In this document: positions 1 through 8,019 of the stretch, in pieces
How the letters are laid out: each line of letters begins with the position of its first letter
Numbering within the stretch: position 1 is the stretch's first letter
Source of the DNA: a virus
Direction: 5' to 3' (one strand)
IMG/VR virus record: IMGVR_UViG_3300035698_030034
Coordinates: 1 to 35,729 of that record
Length of the DNA: 35,729 nucleotides
The notes under the pieces: generated by a model
What the model saw: the letters and a program-made list of their open reading frames with translations, nothing else
Told to the model about the DNA's origin: nothing
Database searches by the model: none
Program-made: the position numbers and the translations under genes

Positions 1-144
1 ATAGATGGTGAAGGATTGGAAGATACCGCAGCTGTAACAATAAATCTTACAAACGAAGATGAAAACCCCATTTTAAATGCAGACACATACACATATAGTT
101 ATACATTAGTTAACACATCTATACACCTCTTAATATTTACCTAG
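1..144 (+). CDS. C-terminal fragment of a cadherin/VCBS-like repeat protein (partial at left edge)
   Basis: An open frame enters from the left edge in frame 1 and ends at TAG 142-144, giving 47 residues. It contains AAVTINLTNEDENP, which resembles the end of cadherin-like or VCBS-type beta-sandwich repeats, where the acidic D/N-E-N-P turn binds calcium. A short beginning of a further repeat (ILNADTYTYSY) follows before the protein stops. Such repeats occur in large adhesins and in some phage tail proteins. Only this tail is visible, so the start, full length and owner are unknown. It reads toward the terminase genes but is separated from them by about 400 bases and a promoter, so it probably belongs to an upstream unit. 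Confidence 0.5.
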   Translation: MDGEGLEDTAAVTINLTNEDENPILNADTYTYSYTLVNTSIHLLIFT

Positions 145-227
145 ATCACTTTCCCCCACGCCGGGTTGTTATATTGTGTATACACCTGCATATTTTCGGA
201 GCAAAATTTGAGTCGATCTAATATAAA

Positions 228-255
228 TAGGTATATAGGTATATAGATAGGTATA
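228..255. repeat. TAGGTATA repeats (three copies)
   Basis: TAGGTATA occurs at 228-235 and directly after at 236-243. After the spacer TAGA it occurs again at 248-255. The composite TAGATAGGTAT (244-254) recurs at 308-318 overlapping the -10 region of the promoter at 283-311. Spaced short repeats flanking a promoter suggest protein-binding sites; this is inferred from spacing only. Confidence 0.45.
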
Positions 256-282
256 AGTTTATAGCATCCCAGATAAGGATAG

Positions 283-311
283 TTGACAACCATAATAATA
301 TATGGTATAGA
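283..311 (+). promoter_or_regulatory. Sigma70-type promoter ahead of the terminase genes
   Basis: A perfect -35 hexamer TTGACA (283-288), a 17-base spacer and TATAGA (306-311) as -10. The predicted start near 318 would leave a leader of about 230 nt before the small terminase gene. The spacer is optimal and the -10 matches TATAAT at 4 of 6 bases. TAGGTATA repeats lie upstream and over the -10/start region, so control by a bound protein is plausible. Confidence 0.6.
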
Positions 312-443
312 TAGGTATCGTCATTATCCCAAGATGAGAAGGGAGGGATTATATCATTCATGGCTTCATACTCCACTCGGATGGTCTAACTTTTACAACC
401 CTCCCCTTCTTTATCCTACTAGGGACATAAAAACAAAGGATGT

Positions 444-464
444 CAGGAACTTACCAAGTTCTTG
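444..464 (+). other. Hairpin in the terminase leader
   Basis: CAGGAACTT (444-452) and AAGTTCTTG (456-464) can pair as a 9-bp stem with one G-U pair and a 3-base loop. No T-run follows immediately, so it is not a typical terminator. It would sit in the 5' leader of the transcript starting near 318. A shorter alternative palindrome, CCAAGTTCTTGG (454-465), overlaps it. Confidence 0.4.
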
Positions 465-499
465 GTCATATCGCTAAGGATTTTTAAGGCTACCATTTA

Positions 500-511
500 A
501 TTGGGCCCAAT
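500..511. repeat. 12-bp palindrome upstream of the small terminase gene
   Basis: ATTGGGCCCAAT is a perfect 12-bp inverted repeat, 40 bases before the ATG of the small terminase gene. It could be a DNA-binding site, for instance for the terminase itself, but a short palindrome like this may also arise by chance. Confidence 0.35.
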
Positions 512-551
512 AAATCATTACTATGACAAACCTATTATTGAGGACTAGTAT

Positions 552-1070
552 ATGGCAAGATCTCCAGCACCTAAAGAAACATTAGAAGTATGGGAAATTG
601 AATTTCTAAAATTACGCAGAATGGGACATGCGGTAAAGGAAATAGCTAAGTCATCAGGGATCCAACACCTAGATGGCTCCTTCGTATCCTTCAAAGAAAT
701 GCTCTCCTTCTCTAAAACTAAAAGATATAAAACTGGCCTCACAGTATCTATGGAAGCAGGCATAGAAAATATAGTAGAATCAGTCAATAAACTAAGCCAC
801 ATAGCTGTGGGAGTTCTAGAAAGAGGACTCCACTCCAAGAATGAAAAAATAAGAATAGATGTGGCTAAAGATATTCTAGATAGAGTCGGGGCTAAAAAGG
901 TAGAGGTAAAAAAGAAGCTAAATATAAATGTAGATAGCAAGGATATGGATAGGATATTAGAAGAACTTAAAGGCATAGCTGTCTATAAGGAATCTGTTAA
1001 TGTAGATGCTCCTATAATAGACACATCCATAGCTATATCTAAACCAAAAAAAGACTCTCCAAGTCAATGA
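552..1070 (+). CDS. Terminase small subunit (probable)
   Basis: A 172-residue protein with a TGAGGA ribosome site ten bases before the ATG. Residues about 10-45 (VWEIEFLKLRRMGHAVKEIA) look like a helix-turn-helix that would recognise packaging DNA. Residues about 60-115 resemble the oligomerisation helices of small terminases, and the tail is lysine-rich. Small terminase subunits bind the packaging site and hand DNA to the large subunit. The assignment rests mainly on position: the stop codon overlaps the start of the large terminase gene in an ATGA, so the two are translationally coupled. Small terminases diverge quickly and the fold is not certain from sequence alone. Confidence 0.65.
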   Translation: MARSPAPKETLEVWEIEFLKLRRMGHAVKEIAKSSGIQHLDGSFVSFKEMLSFSKTKRYKTGLTVSMEAGIENIVESVNKLSHIAVGVLERGLHSKNEKIRIDVAKDILDRVGAKKVEVKKKLNINVDSKDMDRILEELKGIAVYKESVNVDAPIIDTSIAISKPKKDSPSQ

Positions 1071-2980
1071 CCATAACTAATGATTCTATCATTCCATCAA
1101 ATGACTCCACCGACACCACCGAAATGGACGCCCACCCTATAGAAGCCCTCCCATCTATAAAAGATGATAAAGGATGTGATACTGAGGTAGTCAACGGGGT
1201 TAGTATGTTCAACACCCCCACAGCCCTAAAACATAGTAGGAAGATAGATAAACCTTTATCATTAATGAATAGTGATGAGACAGGTAGGGTTAAGCATAAT
1301 CTCATAACAGAAGAGATGGCCCAATGTATCAAGAATGAATGTTCTAATCCTAAAACTGGCCTATGGGCATTTCAAAGATTAGTAGTAGGACCTGGATATC
1401 CTGGAGGGGATGCTTCTATAGATAGAATACATGGTAAGTTATGTTTATTCTTAGCTGATTTTGAAACCTATGGCAACTTCAAAGATGTAACCGTACCTAG
1501 ATCATTTTTTAAAACAGCAACCTGTTCTACCACCTTCGGTTTATGGTACGTAACATGCATCAACCCCCAAGCCCGTTTACTAATAGTATCAGCCAGGGCT
1601 GTGCTTGCAGAAAATATCATCCATAGCATAAAAGGTATAGTAGAAAGGAATCATATATATAGAAGTGTATGGCCTGAAATGCTCCCAACAAAGATGGCTA
1701 GTTGGTCTGACCGTAAAGCTGAGCTAGGAGAAGGACTTGGGGAAAAGGAAGGTAATTTCAATAGTGCTGGAGCAGGTGGAGGAGCGGTTGGATTCCATTA
1801 CCACGGCATCATAGAAGATGATCTTATCTACCCAAGAAAAGATGACCTACGAGGAGATGAGATAGAACCTTCAGCAGAGGAAATAGAAAAAGCCATAGGC
1901 TTCCATAAATTCAACATATCCCTCCTAATAGATCCCGCAACTGGATGGGTTCATAACATAGGGACTAGATTTGCCCCTAAAGATCTCAAAAACTACATAA
2001 GCACCAACCAGGCAGATCAATATTCATTTTTTAGTATGGCCTCAGAATATAATGAAGACGGTTCACAAGTACTAGCCCCATTAACAGGAATCCCCACCTG
2101 GGAAGAACGCTACGGTATAGATCAATTAGATATGATATATAAAACCCAAGGTTCATGGATGTACTGCACCCAATATTTACAGATCCCTCAAGATCTATCT
2201 TCTAAAGTATTTAACAAAGATCAACTTAAATATTATTCAGGTATGGCAGAAGTACCTAGGACATTTAAAGAAGTAGCTACTATAATTGACCTTGCCTCAT
2301 GGACAGAAAAAACTTCCAAAAGAAGATCTGCCTACAATGTAGTATCTACCTATGGACTAGACTACTACAACCACGTATGGTTTCTAAAATACTCCAGAGG
2401 AAACTACACCCCCACCAATGTATACTACGAAATAGTAAAACATCTAGAATTTGTAAAAACACAATTTGATCTAGAAACAGACGTGTACATAGAAGAAGTA
2501 TATTACCAAGCTGCTATGTCCCATGTAGCAGAGATTCTCATGCAAAAAGATGGGACATACTTCACCCTAAACCGCTTGCCCGCCGATACCAAGAAAAATG
2601 CAAAAGACATCCGTATCCGTAGACTAGAAGCCATCACAGCAGCATCAGCATTTCACATAGATTACACTATGAGGGAATTTGTAGATGAGTTCGATGAATA
2701 TCCAATGTCAAGATCCAAGGATCTTCTAGACACAACAGGATGGTTTATAAAATTAAAAGGAATATCTATGATGGATATCCTAGAACAACCCTCCTCAGAT
2801 GATTACACTGGAGAATTTAGTATAAATATAAATGATATAGAAAAAGAACTTAAAGAACGTAGTACGAAAACTGCGTATCCAATAGTAGCTCCCCTGGAAG
2901 ATGTAGAAGATTCTTTCTATCCCCACCATAGTAGTAGGCTACACCCCGAAGAAGCCCTGGAAGATCTGCACTACCTATAG
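1067..2980 (+). CDS. terL: Terminase large subunit
   Basis: A 637-residue packaging motor that pumps DNA into the prohead with ATP and cuts it with a C-terminal RNase H-fold nuclease. The ATPase part shows a variant Walker A, PRSFFKTATCST (about residues 144-155), and Walker B HGIIEDD (about 246-252). The nuclease part shows acidic strands at ATIIDLASW and VYIEEVYYQ, and a late DLLDTTGW. The variant Walker A (basic residue then K-T) is of the type found in terminases of short-tailed phages. The first 80 or so residues are polar and unassigned. Start ATG overlaps the preceding TGA. The following 148 bases carry a separate promoter, so terminase and head genes can be expressed independently. 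Confidence 0.88.
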   Translation: MTITNDSIIPSNDSTDTTEMDAHPIEALPSIKDDKGCDTEVVNGVSMFNTPTALKHSRKIDKPLSLMNSDETGRVKHNLITEEMAQCIKNECSNPKTGLWAFQRLVVGPGYPGGDASIDRIHGKLCLFLADFETYGNFKDVTVPRSFFKTATCSTTFGLWYVTCINPQARLLIVSARAVLAENIIHSIKGIVERNHIYRSVWPEMLPTKMASWSDRKAELGEGLGEKEGNFNSAGAGGGAVGFHYHGIIEDDLIYPRKDDLRGDEIEPSAEEIEKAIGFHKFNISLLIDPATGWVHNIGTRFAPKDLKNYISTNQADQYSFFSMASEYNEDGSQVLAPLTGIPTWEERYGIDQLDMIYKTQGSWMYCTQYLQIPQDLSSKVFNKDQLKYYSGMAEVPRTFKEVATIIDLASWTEKTSKRRSAYNVVSTYGLDYYNHVWFLKYSRGNYTPTNVYYEIVKHLEFVKTQFDLETDVYIEEVYYQAAMSHVAEILMQKDGTYFTLNRLPADTKKNAKDIRIRRLEAITAASAFHIDYTMREFVDEFDEYPMSRSKDLLDTTGWFIKLKGISMMDILEQPSSDDYTGEFSININDIEKELKERSTKTAYPIVAPLEDVEDSFYPHHSSRLHPEEALEDLHYL

Positions 2981-3044
2981 TATTTCTGCCCTATCTACTT
3001 AGTTTGTCCTATACTCCTTCCCATGCCATCAATATAAATACCTA

Positions 3045-3073
3045 TTGACAAACCCTTTATTATATGCTAAATA
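3045..3073 (+). promoter_or_regulatory. Sigma70-type promoter ahead of the portal and capsid genes
   Basis: TTGACA (3045-3050), a 17-base spacer and TAAATA (3068-3073), with a TGC just before the -10 (extended -10). It lies in the 148-base gap between the large terminase and portal genes, which contains no gene. The leader that follows is AT-rich and includes a weak GCCG/CGGC inverted pair just before the portal ribosome site. Confidence 0.6.
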
Positions 3074-3128
3074 TATAAATAAATAAAGGCCGTTTATACA
3101 CCCCTACTTCGGCATTAAGGAGCATACT

Positions 3129-4904
3129 TTGGCTAATATAATACATTCTGGAGGGATAGCAGTAAATTCATCTGCTCCAAACATAATAGCAACATCCTCC
3201 AATAGAGAAAGTGCCTCCTTTTGGCAGCAATCCATAATATCAGGTCAACGCTTCCAAGAACGATTTGCTCGTTCAAAAGATTGGGCAAGATTTAAAAAAT
3301 ATTACAGGCATCAATTTGGCAGAGGTAGACTACCCCTCAATCTAACCTTCGCCCACATACGCACCCTAATACCACAAGTATATTTTAAAAACCCTCGTGT
3401 ATCAATAACCCCTACAACCCCTCAAGCTCTAGTAAAAGCTAACCTCCTAGAACATGTACTTAATTACCTAATCCGAGAACAAGGGGTTAAGAAACAACTT
3501 AAGCGTATGATCCTAGATGCTTCCTTGGCAGGAATAGCATCAGGCATAGTGGGTTATGATTCTGAATACGGTTTCGACCAATCACTAGTTGATCCAAGAG
3601 TAGACGGAACAGGTACCTTATCCTTATTCGACCAAAAAGGTAATCGTATAGAATATCAAAAATCAATAGCTTCAGGATCCCCATGGTTCTTACGGGCACG
3701 TCCTGAAGATGTAATCTATCCATATGGATGTTCTTCCCCAGAAAATGCTGAATGGGTAGCCATAAGACATATACGTCCTTTAACAGATCTAAAGTTAGAT
3801 AAAAAATATTCCAACACTTCCAAACTATCTGGCAACTTTAATATCCGCAGAACAGATTCCTTTGGAACTGACAATCAAACTGGAGATAGGATGTTTGATT
3901 CGACAAATGTAGCTTTCACAGAAATATGGGAAATACGTGATTACAAATCTGGAAAAGTCAGAGTAGTCACAAAGGATTCTAACAAGTTCCTCCGCAGCGA
4001 CATCGACGACCTACTCATAGACGGTATCCCAGTAAAAACATTAATCTTCAATGAAGACCCCGACTATGTCTATGGAGTATCAGATGCCAGAGTACTAGAA
4101 CCGCAACAATTAGAATCTATAGAAATTAGAGAACAAATACGTCTCCATCGTAAATTATCTGTAATAAAATTCCTCTATGCCAAAGGTAGGATAGATGATG
4201 AAGAGTTAGAAAAAATGCTATCAGGTCGTGCAGTAGCTATAAAAGTAAAGGACGACAAAGTAGGAGATGTAGTTAGGGATCTAAATCATCAAATCCCCCA
4301 AGACCTCTTCCTGGATGCCCAAGCTACAGAAAACGACGTCCGCACAGTCCTAGGCACCAATCGAAATCGTGGTGGAGAATTCCAAGGAAAAACCCACATA
4401 TCAGCTACAGAAACTAAAGCAGTTAACATCCACTCAGAAATTAGAATAGATGAACGTCGTGATGCAGTAGCAGACCTATTAACAGACATAAACAAATCCT
4501 TCGCCCAAGAAGTATTTAAATACTGGAATCAAAAAAGAGTAGCTCCCATAATAGGTCCACAAGGAGCTAAACTATGGGTTCAATTCAGTGGTGAAGAACT
4601 TCGGGGTCAATATAACTACAAGGTAGATCCCAATGAAGCACGAAACATAGATCCAGAATCTAGAAAACAAGATGCAACTACATTAATACAATCATGGGTA
4701 GCTTTGCACCCAGGAACACCTCCACCAGAAGAATTAGAACGTTACTATTACCGTCAATTTGAAGGTATAGATATGAATGCTATCCTAACCCAAATACAAC
4801 AACAACAAGCTCAAATGCAACAAATGATGCAATCAGGGGCAGGAACTACACCTCAAAATGCAGTACCAATGAAAGATGTGTCAGCCAATAGAGGAGCAGC
4901 TTAA
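3129..4904 (+). CDS. Portal protein
   Basis: A 591-residue protein in the portal position between terminase and scaffold. Portals form the 12-subunit ring at one capsid vertex through which DNA enters and leaves and onto which the adaptor is built. Residues 30-110 (FWQQS...RFARSKDWARFKKYYR...FAHIRTLIPQVYFKNPRV) match the N-terminal pattern of portals of short-tailed phages. The middle holds the expected mixed helix and strand region, and the end is glutamine-rich (IQQQQAQMQQMMQ), as is common in portal C-termini. The start chosen is TTG at 3129, because AAGGAG lies about six bases before it and no ATG or GTG serves as well. The stop overlaps the next ATG as TAATG. Confidence 0.82.
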   Translation: MANIIHSGGIAVNSSAPNIIATSSNRESASFWQQSIISGQRFQERFARSKDWARFKKYYRHQFGRGRLPLNLTFAHIRTLIPQVYFKNPRVSITPTTPQALVKANLLEHVLNYLIREQGVKKQLKRMILDASLAGIASGIVGYDSEYGFDQSLVDPRVDGTGTLSLFDQKGNRIEYQKSIASGSPWFLRARPEDVIYPYGCSSPENAEWVAIRHIRPLTDLKLDKKYSNTSKLSGNFNIRRTDSFGTDNQTGDRMFDSTNVAFTEIWEIRDYKSGKVRVVTKDSNKFLRSDIDDLLIDGIPVKTLIFNEDPDYVYGVSDARVLEPQQLESIEIREQIRLHRKLSVIKFLYAKGRIDDEELEKMLSGRAVAIKVKDDKVGDVVRDLNHQIPQDLFLDAQATENDVRTVLGTNRNRGGEFQGKTHISATETKAVNIHSEIRIDERRDAVADLLTDINKSFAQEVFKYWNQKRVAPIIGPQGAKLWVQFSGEELRGQYNYKVDPNEARNIDPESRKQDATTLIQSWVALHPGTPPPEELERYYYRQFEGIDMNAILTQIQQQQAQMQQMMQSGAGTTPQNAVPMKDVSANRGAA

Positions 4905-5167
4905 TGCCAACCTATCAATATTATTGTAAATCATGCTATGACCATAAAGATATAGCATCTACAGTAGATAAACGGGACAAGCAACATTGCCCCTTATGCG
5001 CTAACCCCCTAAAAAGAGAATTCTCAATCCGCAATTTAGCTACAGGCCTAGGCTATGCAGGATGGTACACAGAAATGGCCACCACACCAGTATACATAAC
5101 ATCGAAATCACACCTAAAAGAAGAGTGTTTAAAAAGAAATGTAATGGCACATTCATTATTAACCTAA
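4904..5167 (+). CDS. Small zinc-ribbon protein (FmdB-like)
   Basis: An 87-residue protein with two CxxC pairs, YYCKSCYD (Cys8, Cys11) and HCPLCANP (Cys29, Cys32), 17 residues apart. This is the layout of FmdB-type zinc ribbons, and the start MPTYQYYCKSC is typical of that family. The second half (about residues 45-87) shows no motif. It is translated from a TAATG overlap with the portal gene, so it is co-produced with head proteins, though its role is unknown. Possible roles are virion assembly or modulation of host transcription; neither is shown by the sequence. Confidence 0.7.
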   Translation: MPTYQYYCKSCYDHKDIASTVDKRDKQHCPLCANPLKREFSIRNLATGLGYAGWYTEMATTPVYITSKSHLKEECLKRNVMAHSLLT

Positions 5168-5176
5168 GGAGCAAAC

Positions 5177-5404
5177 ATGGCACTAGGAATGACCAATAAA
5201 CCTAAAGTAATTAAAAGGATAGAAATAAAAATATACGATGACACAAGTATAAGATTTTTCTTTTCTGGAGACGGTTGGACAGGAAGATTAATTAACGGCA
5301 TCCAAGTTCAACTACGAAAGCAATACAAACTACACCAAAAATCAATAAGATTACAGAACACTAAACTAAACAACCTATCAACAACTAATCAGGAAGGTAA
5401 CTAA
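5177..5404 (+). CDS. Unknown 75-residue basic protein
   Basis: Not recognised. It starts at ATG 5177 behind AAGGAG. Residues 12-45 alternate basic and hydrophobic residues (IKRIEIKIYDDTSIRFFF), suggesting a small beta-sheet, and the C-terminal half is rich in Lys, Gln and Asn. It sits between the zinc-ribbon and scaffold genes with two-base spacing to the latter, so it is co-transcribed with the head genes. Confidence 0.65.
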   Translation: MALGMTNKPKVIKRIEIKIYDDTSIRFFFSGDGWTGRLINGIQVQLRKQYKLHQKSIRLQNTKLNNLSTTNQEGN

Positions 5405-5405
5405 T

Positions 5406-6161
5406 ATGTCAGAACAATCTATAAATACTCAGGCCACAGAACCAACACCTACACCTACACCTCCAGCTACACCAGATCCAACACCTAACCCACACGATGA
5501 ATTGAAAACAGAAATTCAAACTATGAAGTCCCAACTTTTAACTCTTCAATCAGAAAATAATGAACTAAGAACAACCCTAATGTCCGATGAATACCAGTCA
5601 ACCATAGATAGTCCTAGCTATGATGCAGTCGAACCAACAAAACCATCTTCCCTAGATCTATCCACCATGACTGATGATCAATTAGAATCAATGTCCAAAA
5701 GAGACTTACTATCTAGCATAGGAAAAATTATAGAAGAAAAAGTAACCCCTCTAGAAAAACAGCAAGAAAAAACTATCACTGAATCTAAAAAGGACGTAGA
5801 CTTATTAAAAGCACAACAAGAGGTTGGATCCCTATTAAATAAATACGGAAAAGATAGCGTAGCACGAAATCCAGTTTTTACAAATATGATGGCAGGAATA
5901 GCATCTGCCCACCCTAATAAATCAGTAGAACAAATATATTTAGAAGCAGACCAATTATATACGTCCACAATAGGAGTTCCAAAGGCGCCAGATCCAGGAT
6001 CGGATCCAGTTAAACCTAAAACTCCCCTAGTGACAGAAAAGCCTACAAATTTTCCATCCGCTGCAGCAGACATGCACGGTGAGGGGGCTAAAAAAACATC
6101 ACAACAAGCAGGGGAGGATGCCTGGGATCAAATATTCGGTGCCGACACCCAAACCATATAA
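5406..6161 (+). CDS. Capsid scaffolding protein (probable)
   Basis: A 251-residue acidic, low-complexity protein immediately before the major capsid gene, the usual place for a scaffold. It opens with a Thr-Pro repeat (PTPTPTPPATPDPTP). A coiled coil follows at about residues 30-60 (ELKTEIQTMKSQLLTLQSEN), then helical segments to residue 185, a Pro-rich linker, and a final basic/aromatic stretch (AWDQIFGADTQTI). Scaffold proteins line the prohead and guide capsid assembly through a C-terminal segment. No protease motif is visible, so this is probably scaffold only. Confidence 0.7.
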   Translation: MSEQSINTQATEPTPTPTPPATPDPTPNPHDELKTEIQTMKSQLLTLQSENNELRTTLMSDEYQSTIDSPSYDAVEPTKPSSLDLSTMTDDQLESMSKRDLLSSIGKIIEEKVTPLEKQQEKTITESKKDVDLLKAQQEVGSLLNKYGKDSVARNPVFTNMMAGIASAHPNKSVEQIYLEADQLYTSTIGVPKAPDPGSDPVKPKTPLVTEKPTNFPSAAADMHGEGAKKTSQQAGEDAWDQIFGADTQTI

Positions 6162-6186
6162 TTAACAATAATCAGGAGGACATAAA

Positions 6187-7164
6187 ATGACAGCCCCAGC
6201 AACAAGAACTGAACAATTAGATGATCTCTACACAACCACCTTCAATAATCGTAGGGCGGGTGTGGTAGATAATATTTTTACAGAAAACACATTACTAAAT
6301 GCATTACGTGCTATGGGTATGATTAAGTTTGATGGCACAGGCGGTCGATACTTAGAACAACCCCTATCATATGCTAAAAACTCAACTGTAACTTCTCTAG
6401 GTCGTGGAGATACAATTGGTTTAAATGAAAGTAAATTCTTAACAGTAGCTCAATATCAGTGGAAATTTATTGCGGCATCAATAGTACGCTATTTCACAGA
6501 TGATGCTAAAAATAAATCTAAACAGCAGCACATTAACTGGGCTAACAGTAAAATAGATAACGCTTCTCTATCCATCTCTGATGAATTGGAAGCACAATTA
6601 TTTTCTGATGGTACAGGAAACAGTGGAAAAGATATCAATGGATTAGATAATCTAGTAGATACAACTCCTACAGCTTCCCTATCTATAGGTAACATCAACC
6701 AATCAACAAATAGTTGGTGGCAGAATAAACAAAAAACATCTACAGGCCCAGCTTCCACATATCTAATTTCAGATATGCGTAACCTCTTCAACACATGTTC
6801 TGTAGGCGCAGGCGCAGGTACTCCAAATATGATAGTATCTGATCAAACCTCCTACGAAATATACGTAGAAGAGCAGGAAGAGAAACAACGTCTAGTAGGT
6901 ACATCCCCAAAAGGTGACGTTATCTCAGATGTAACTTTTATGGGTCAACCATACATATGGTCAACTAAAGCTACTACTGGAAGAATCTATTTTCTAAATA
7001 CAAGATTCTTAGGATTAGTTATGGATCCAGACATCAACTTCATGATGACTGAATGGAAAGCCATTCCTAATTCTCTAGACCGTGTAACTCAGATCGTAGT
7101 TAAACTAAATACAGTAGCAACTCGTCGTGCATCTCAAGGTGTACTTACAGGCGTAGCTGCTTAA
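6187..7164 (+). CDS. Major capsid protein
   Basis: A 325-residue protein directly after the scaffold, with a strong AGGAGG site. It has the layout of HK97-fold capsid proteins of short-tailed phages: an N-terminal helix (MTAPATRTEQLDDLYTTTF), then RYLEQPLSYAKNSTVTSLGR and a tryptophan-bearing strand (AQYQWKFIAASIVRYFTD). A helical spine region follows, then LGLVMDPDINFMMTEWKAIPNSLDRVTQIVVKLNT near the end. It would form the capsid lattice. The fold is assigned from context and pattern rather than an alignment. No N-terminal propeptide is apparent. Confidence 0.8.
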   Translation: MTAPATRTEQLDDLYTTTFNNRRAGVVDNIFTENTLLNALRAMGMIKFDGTGGRYLEQPLSYAKNSTVTSLGRGDTIGLNESKFLTVAQYQWKFIAASIVRYFTDDAKNKSKQQHINWANSKIDNASLSISDELEAQLFSDGTGNSGKDINGLDNLVDTTPTASLSIGNINQSTNSWWQNKQKTSTGPASTYLISDMRNLFNTCSVGAGAGTPNMIVSDQTSYEIYVEEQEEKQRLVGTSPKGDVISDVTFMGQPYIWSTKATTGRIYFLNTRFLGLVMDPDINFMMTEWKAIPNSLDRVTQIVVKLNTVATRRASQGVLTGVAA

Positions 7165-7187
7165 TTTAAACTTAGGAGGACCATATA

Positions 7188-7931
7188 ATGAGTAACTTGA
7201 ATGGAACAGGCTACGGAAATATCGTAGAAGCTGAGATTCGTATTTTTGAAACAACTACCTCTAACCCTGGAGCAGACATAGGATCTATCCTTCATCTAAA
7301 TGATGGACGTAAATTTCGTCTATGCAAAAACGGTGCTACAGCCCTTGCCCCAGGATTACTAGTACAAGCTCCTGTATACACCACTGCTGGTGATTTTGAA
7401 GATATGGCTATCGGAACAGGTGCAGTCGGAGACGTGACCATAGCAGTCACTGCCGGCTCTACAGATGCCATAACTAAAGATCAATTCGCAGATGGCTACC
7501 TAGTAGTAGGTGCAGGATCTGGAGAACTAGGACATCAGTATATGATTAAGTCAAATACTGCTGCCGATGCCGCTGCTGACGCTACTCTAACCTTAGCTGA
7601 CCCAGGTGGACTACGTGACACCATCAGTGCAGCTTCAACTGCCAACCTATATCAAAACCCATGGAATGGGGTAGTTATTGATGCAGGTACAGCAGCCATA
7701 GTAGGAGTACCTATCACAGATGTAGCTATCAGTGCATATTTCTGGGCACAGGTATCAGGACTATGTGGTGTAGTATCTGGGGGAACTATAACAGCAGGAA
7801 TTCCAGTACTAGCTAATGAGGATGGAACAGTAATCGTAGATAATGCAGCTACAATTAAAACTGCTGTAGGACAATCTAACTATGCTTACGATTCTGGAGA
7901 TGCAGGATTAATTAACTTGAATATTCTATAA
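7188..7931 (+). CDS. Head decoration-like or capsid-stabilising protein (probable)
   Basis: A 247-residue protein behind AGGAGG, 23 bases after the capsid gene. It is rich in Gly, Ala and Thr with regular beta-strand patterns (LHLNDGRKFRLCKNGATALAPGLLVQAPVY), as in proteins that sit on the outside of the capsid and stiffen it. Near the end, CGVVSGGTITAGIPVLANEDGTVIVDNAA resembles a repeating beta-roll. No enzyme motif is present. The gene is followed directly by a terminator-like hairpin, which suggests that capsid and decoration proteins are needed in large amounts. A less likely alternative is a minor virion protein. Confidence 0.6.
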   Translation: MSNLNGTGYGNIVEAEIRIFETTTSNPGADIGSILHLNDGRKFRLCKNGATALAPGLLVQAPVYTTAGDFEDMAIGTGAVGDVTIAVTAGSTDAITKDQFADGYLVVGAGSGELGHQYMIKSNTAADAAADATLTLADPGGLRDTISAASTANLYQNPWNGVVIDAGTAAIVGVPITDVAISAYFWAQVSGLCGVVSGGTITAGIPVLANEDGTVIVDNAATIKTAVGQSNYAYDSGDAGLINLNIL

Positions 7932-7952
7932 CTAGGGTATAGTTATAGAAAT

Positions 7953-8001
7953 AAAAGGCTACTGAGGGGTGAACCTAACTCAACCCCTCCTACGGCCTTT
8001 T
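7953..8001 (+). terminator. Terminator-like hairpin inside the structural cluster
   Basis: Two nested inverted repeats: AAAAGGC (7953-7959) with GCCTTTT (7995-8001), and inside it GAGGGGT (7964-7970) with ACCCCTC (7983-7989). The outer right arm ends in a short T-run. It lies between the decoration gene and the next small gene. Because downstream tail genes show no strong promoter of their own, partial termination (attenuation) is the likely role. Confidence 0.65.
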
Positions 8002-8019
8002 ATAAATGGAGGCTACAGT

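Larger units (their letters stand above)
145..551. other. Non-coding regulatory gap before the terminase genes
   Basis: About 400 bases with no convincing gene. It holds a 10-bp palindrome GTGTATACAC (176-185), three copies of TAGGTATA (228-255), a sigma70-type promoter (283-311) with a further TAGATAGGTAT over its -10 edge (308-318), a 9-bp hairpin (444-464) and the palindrome ATTGGGCCCAAT (500-511). A TTG-initiated 64-codon frame at 283-477 starts on the -35 box and is not counted as a gene. The gap lies directly before the small terminase gene, where phages often carry the packaging recognition site, but no such site can be identified by eye. Confidence 0.6.

Noticed and set aside
283-477. 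A 64-codon TTG-initiated frame in the left gap
   Set aside because: Its start is the -35 box of a good promoter, it has an atypical composition and no neighbour coupling; an AGGA just before the TTG is the only support.
7969-8019. Longer GTG start for the 80-residue gene
   Set aside because: These bases form the terminator hairpin and there is no ribosome site; ATG 8020 has TGGAGG upstream.
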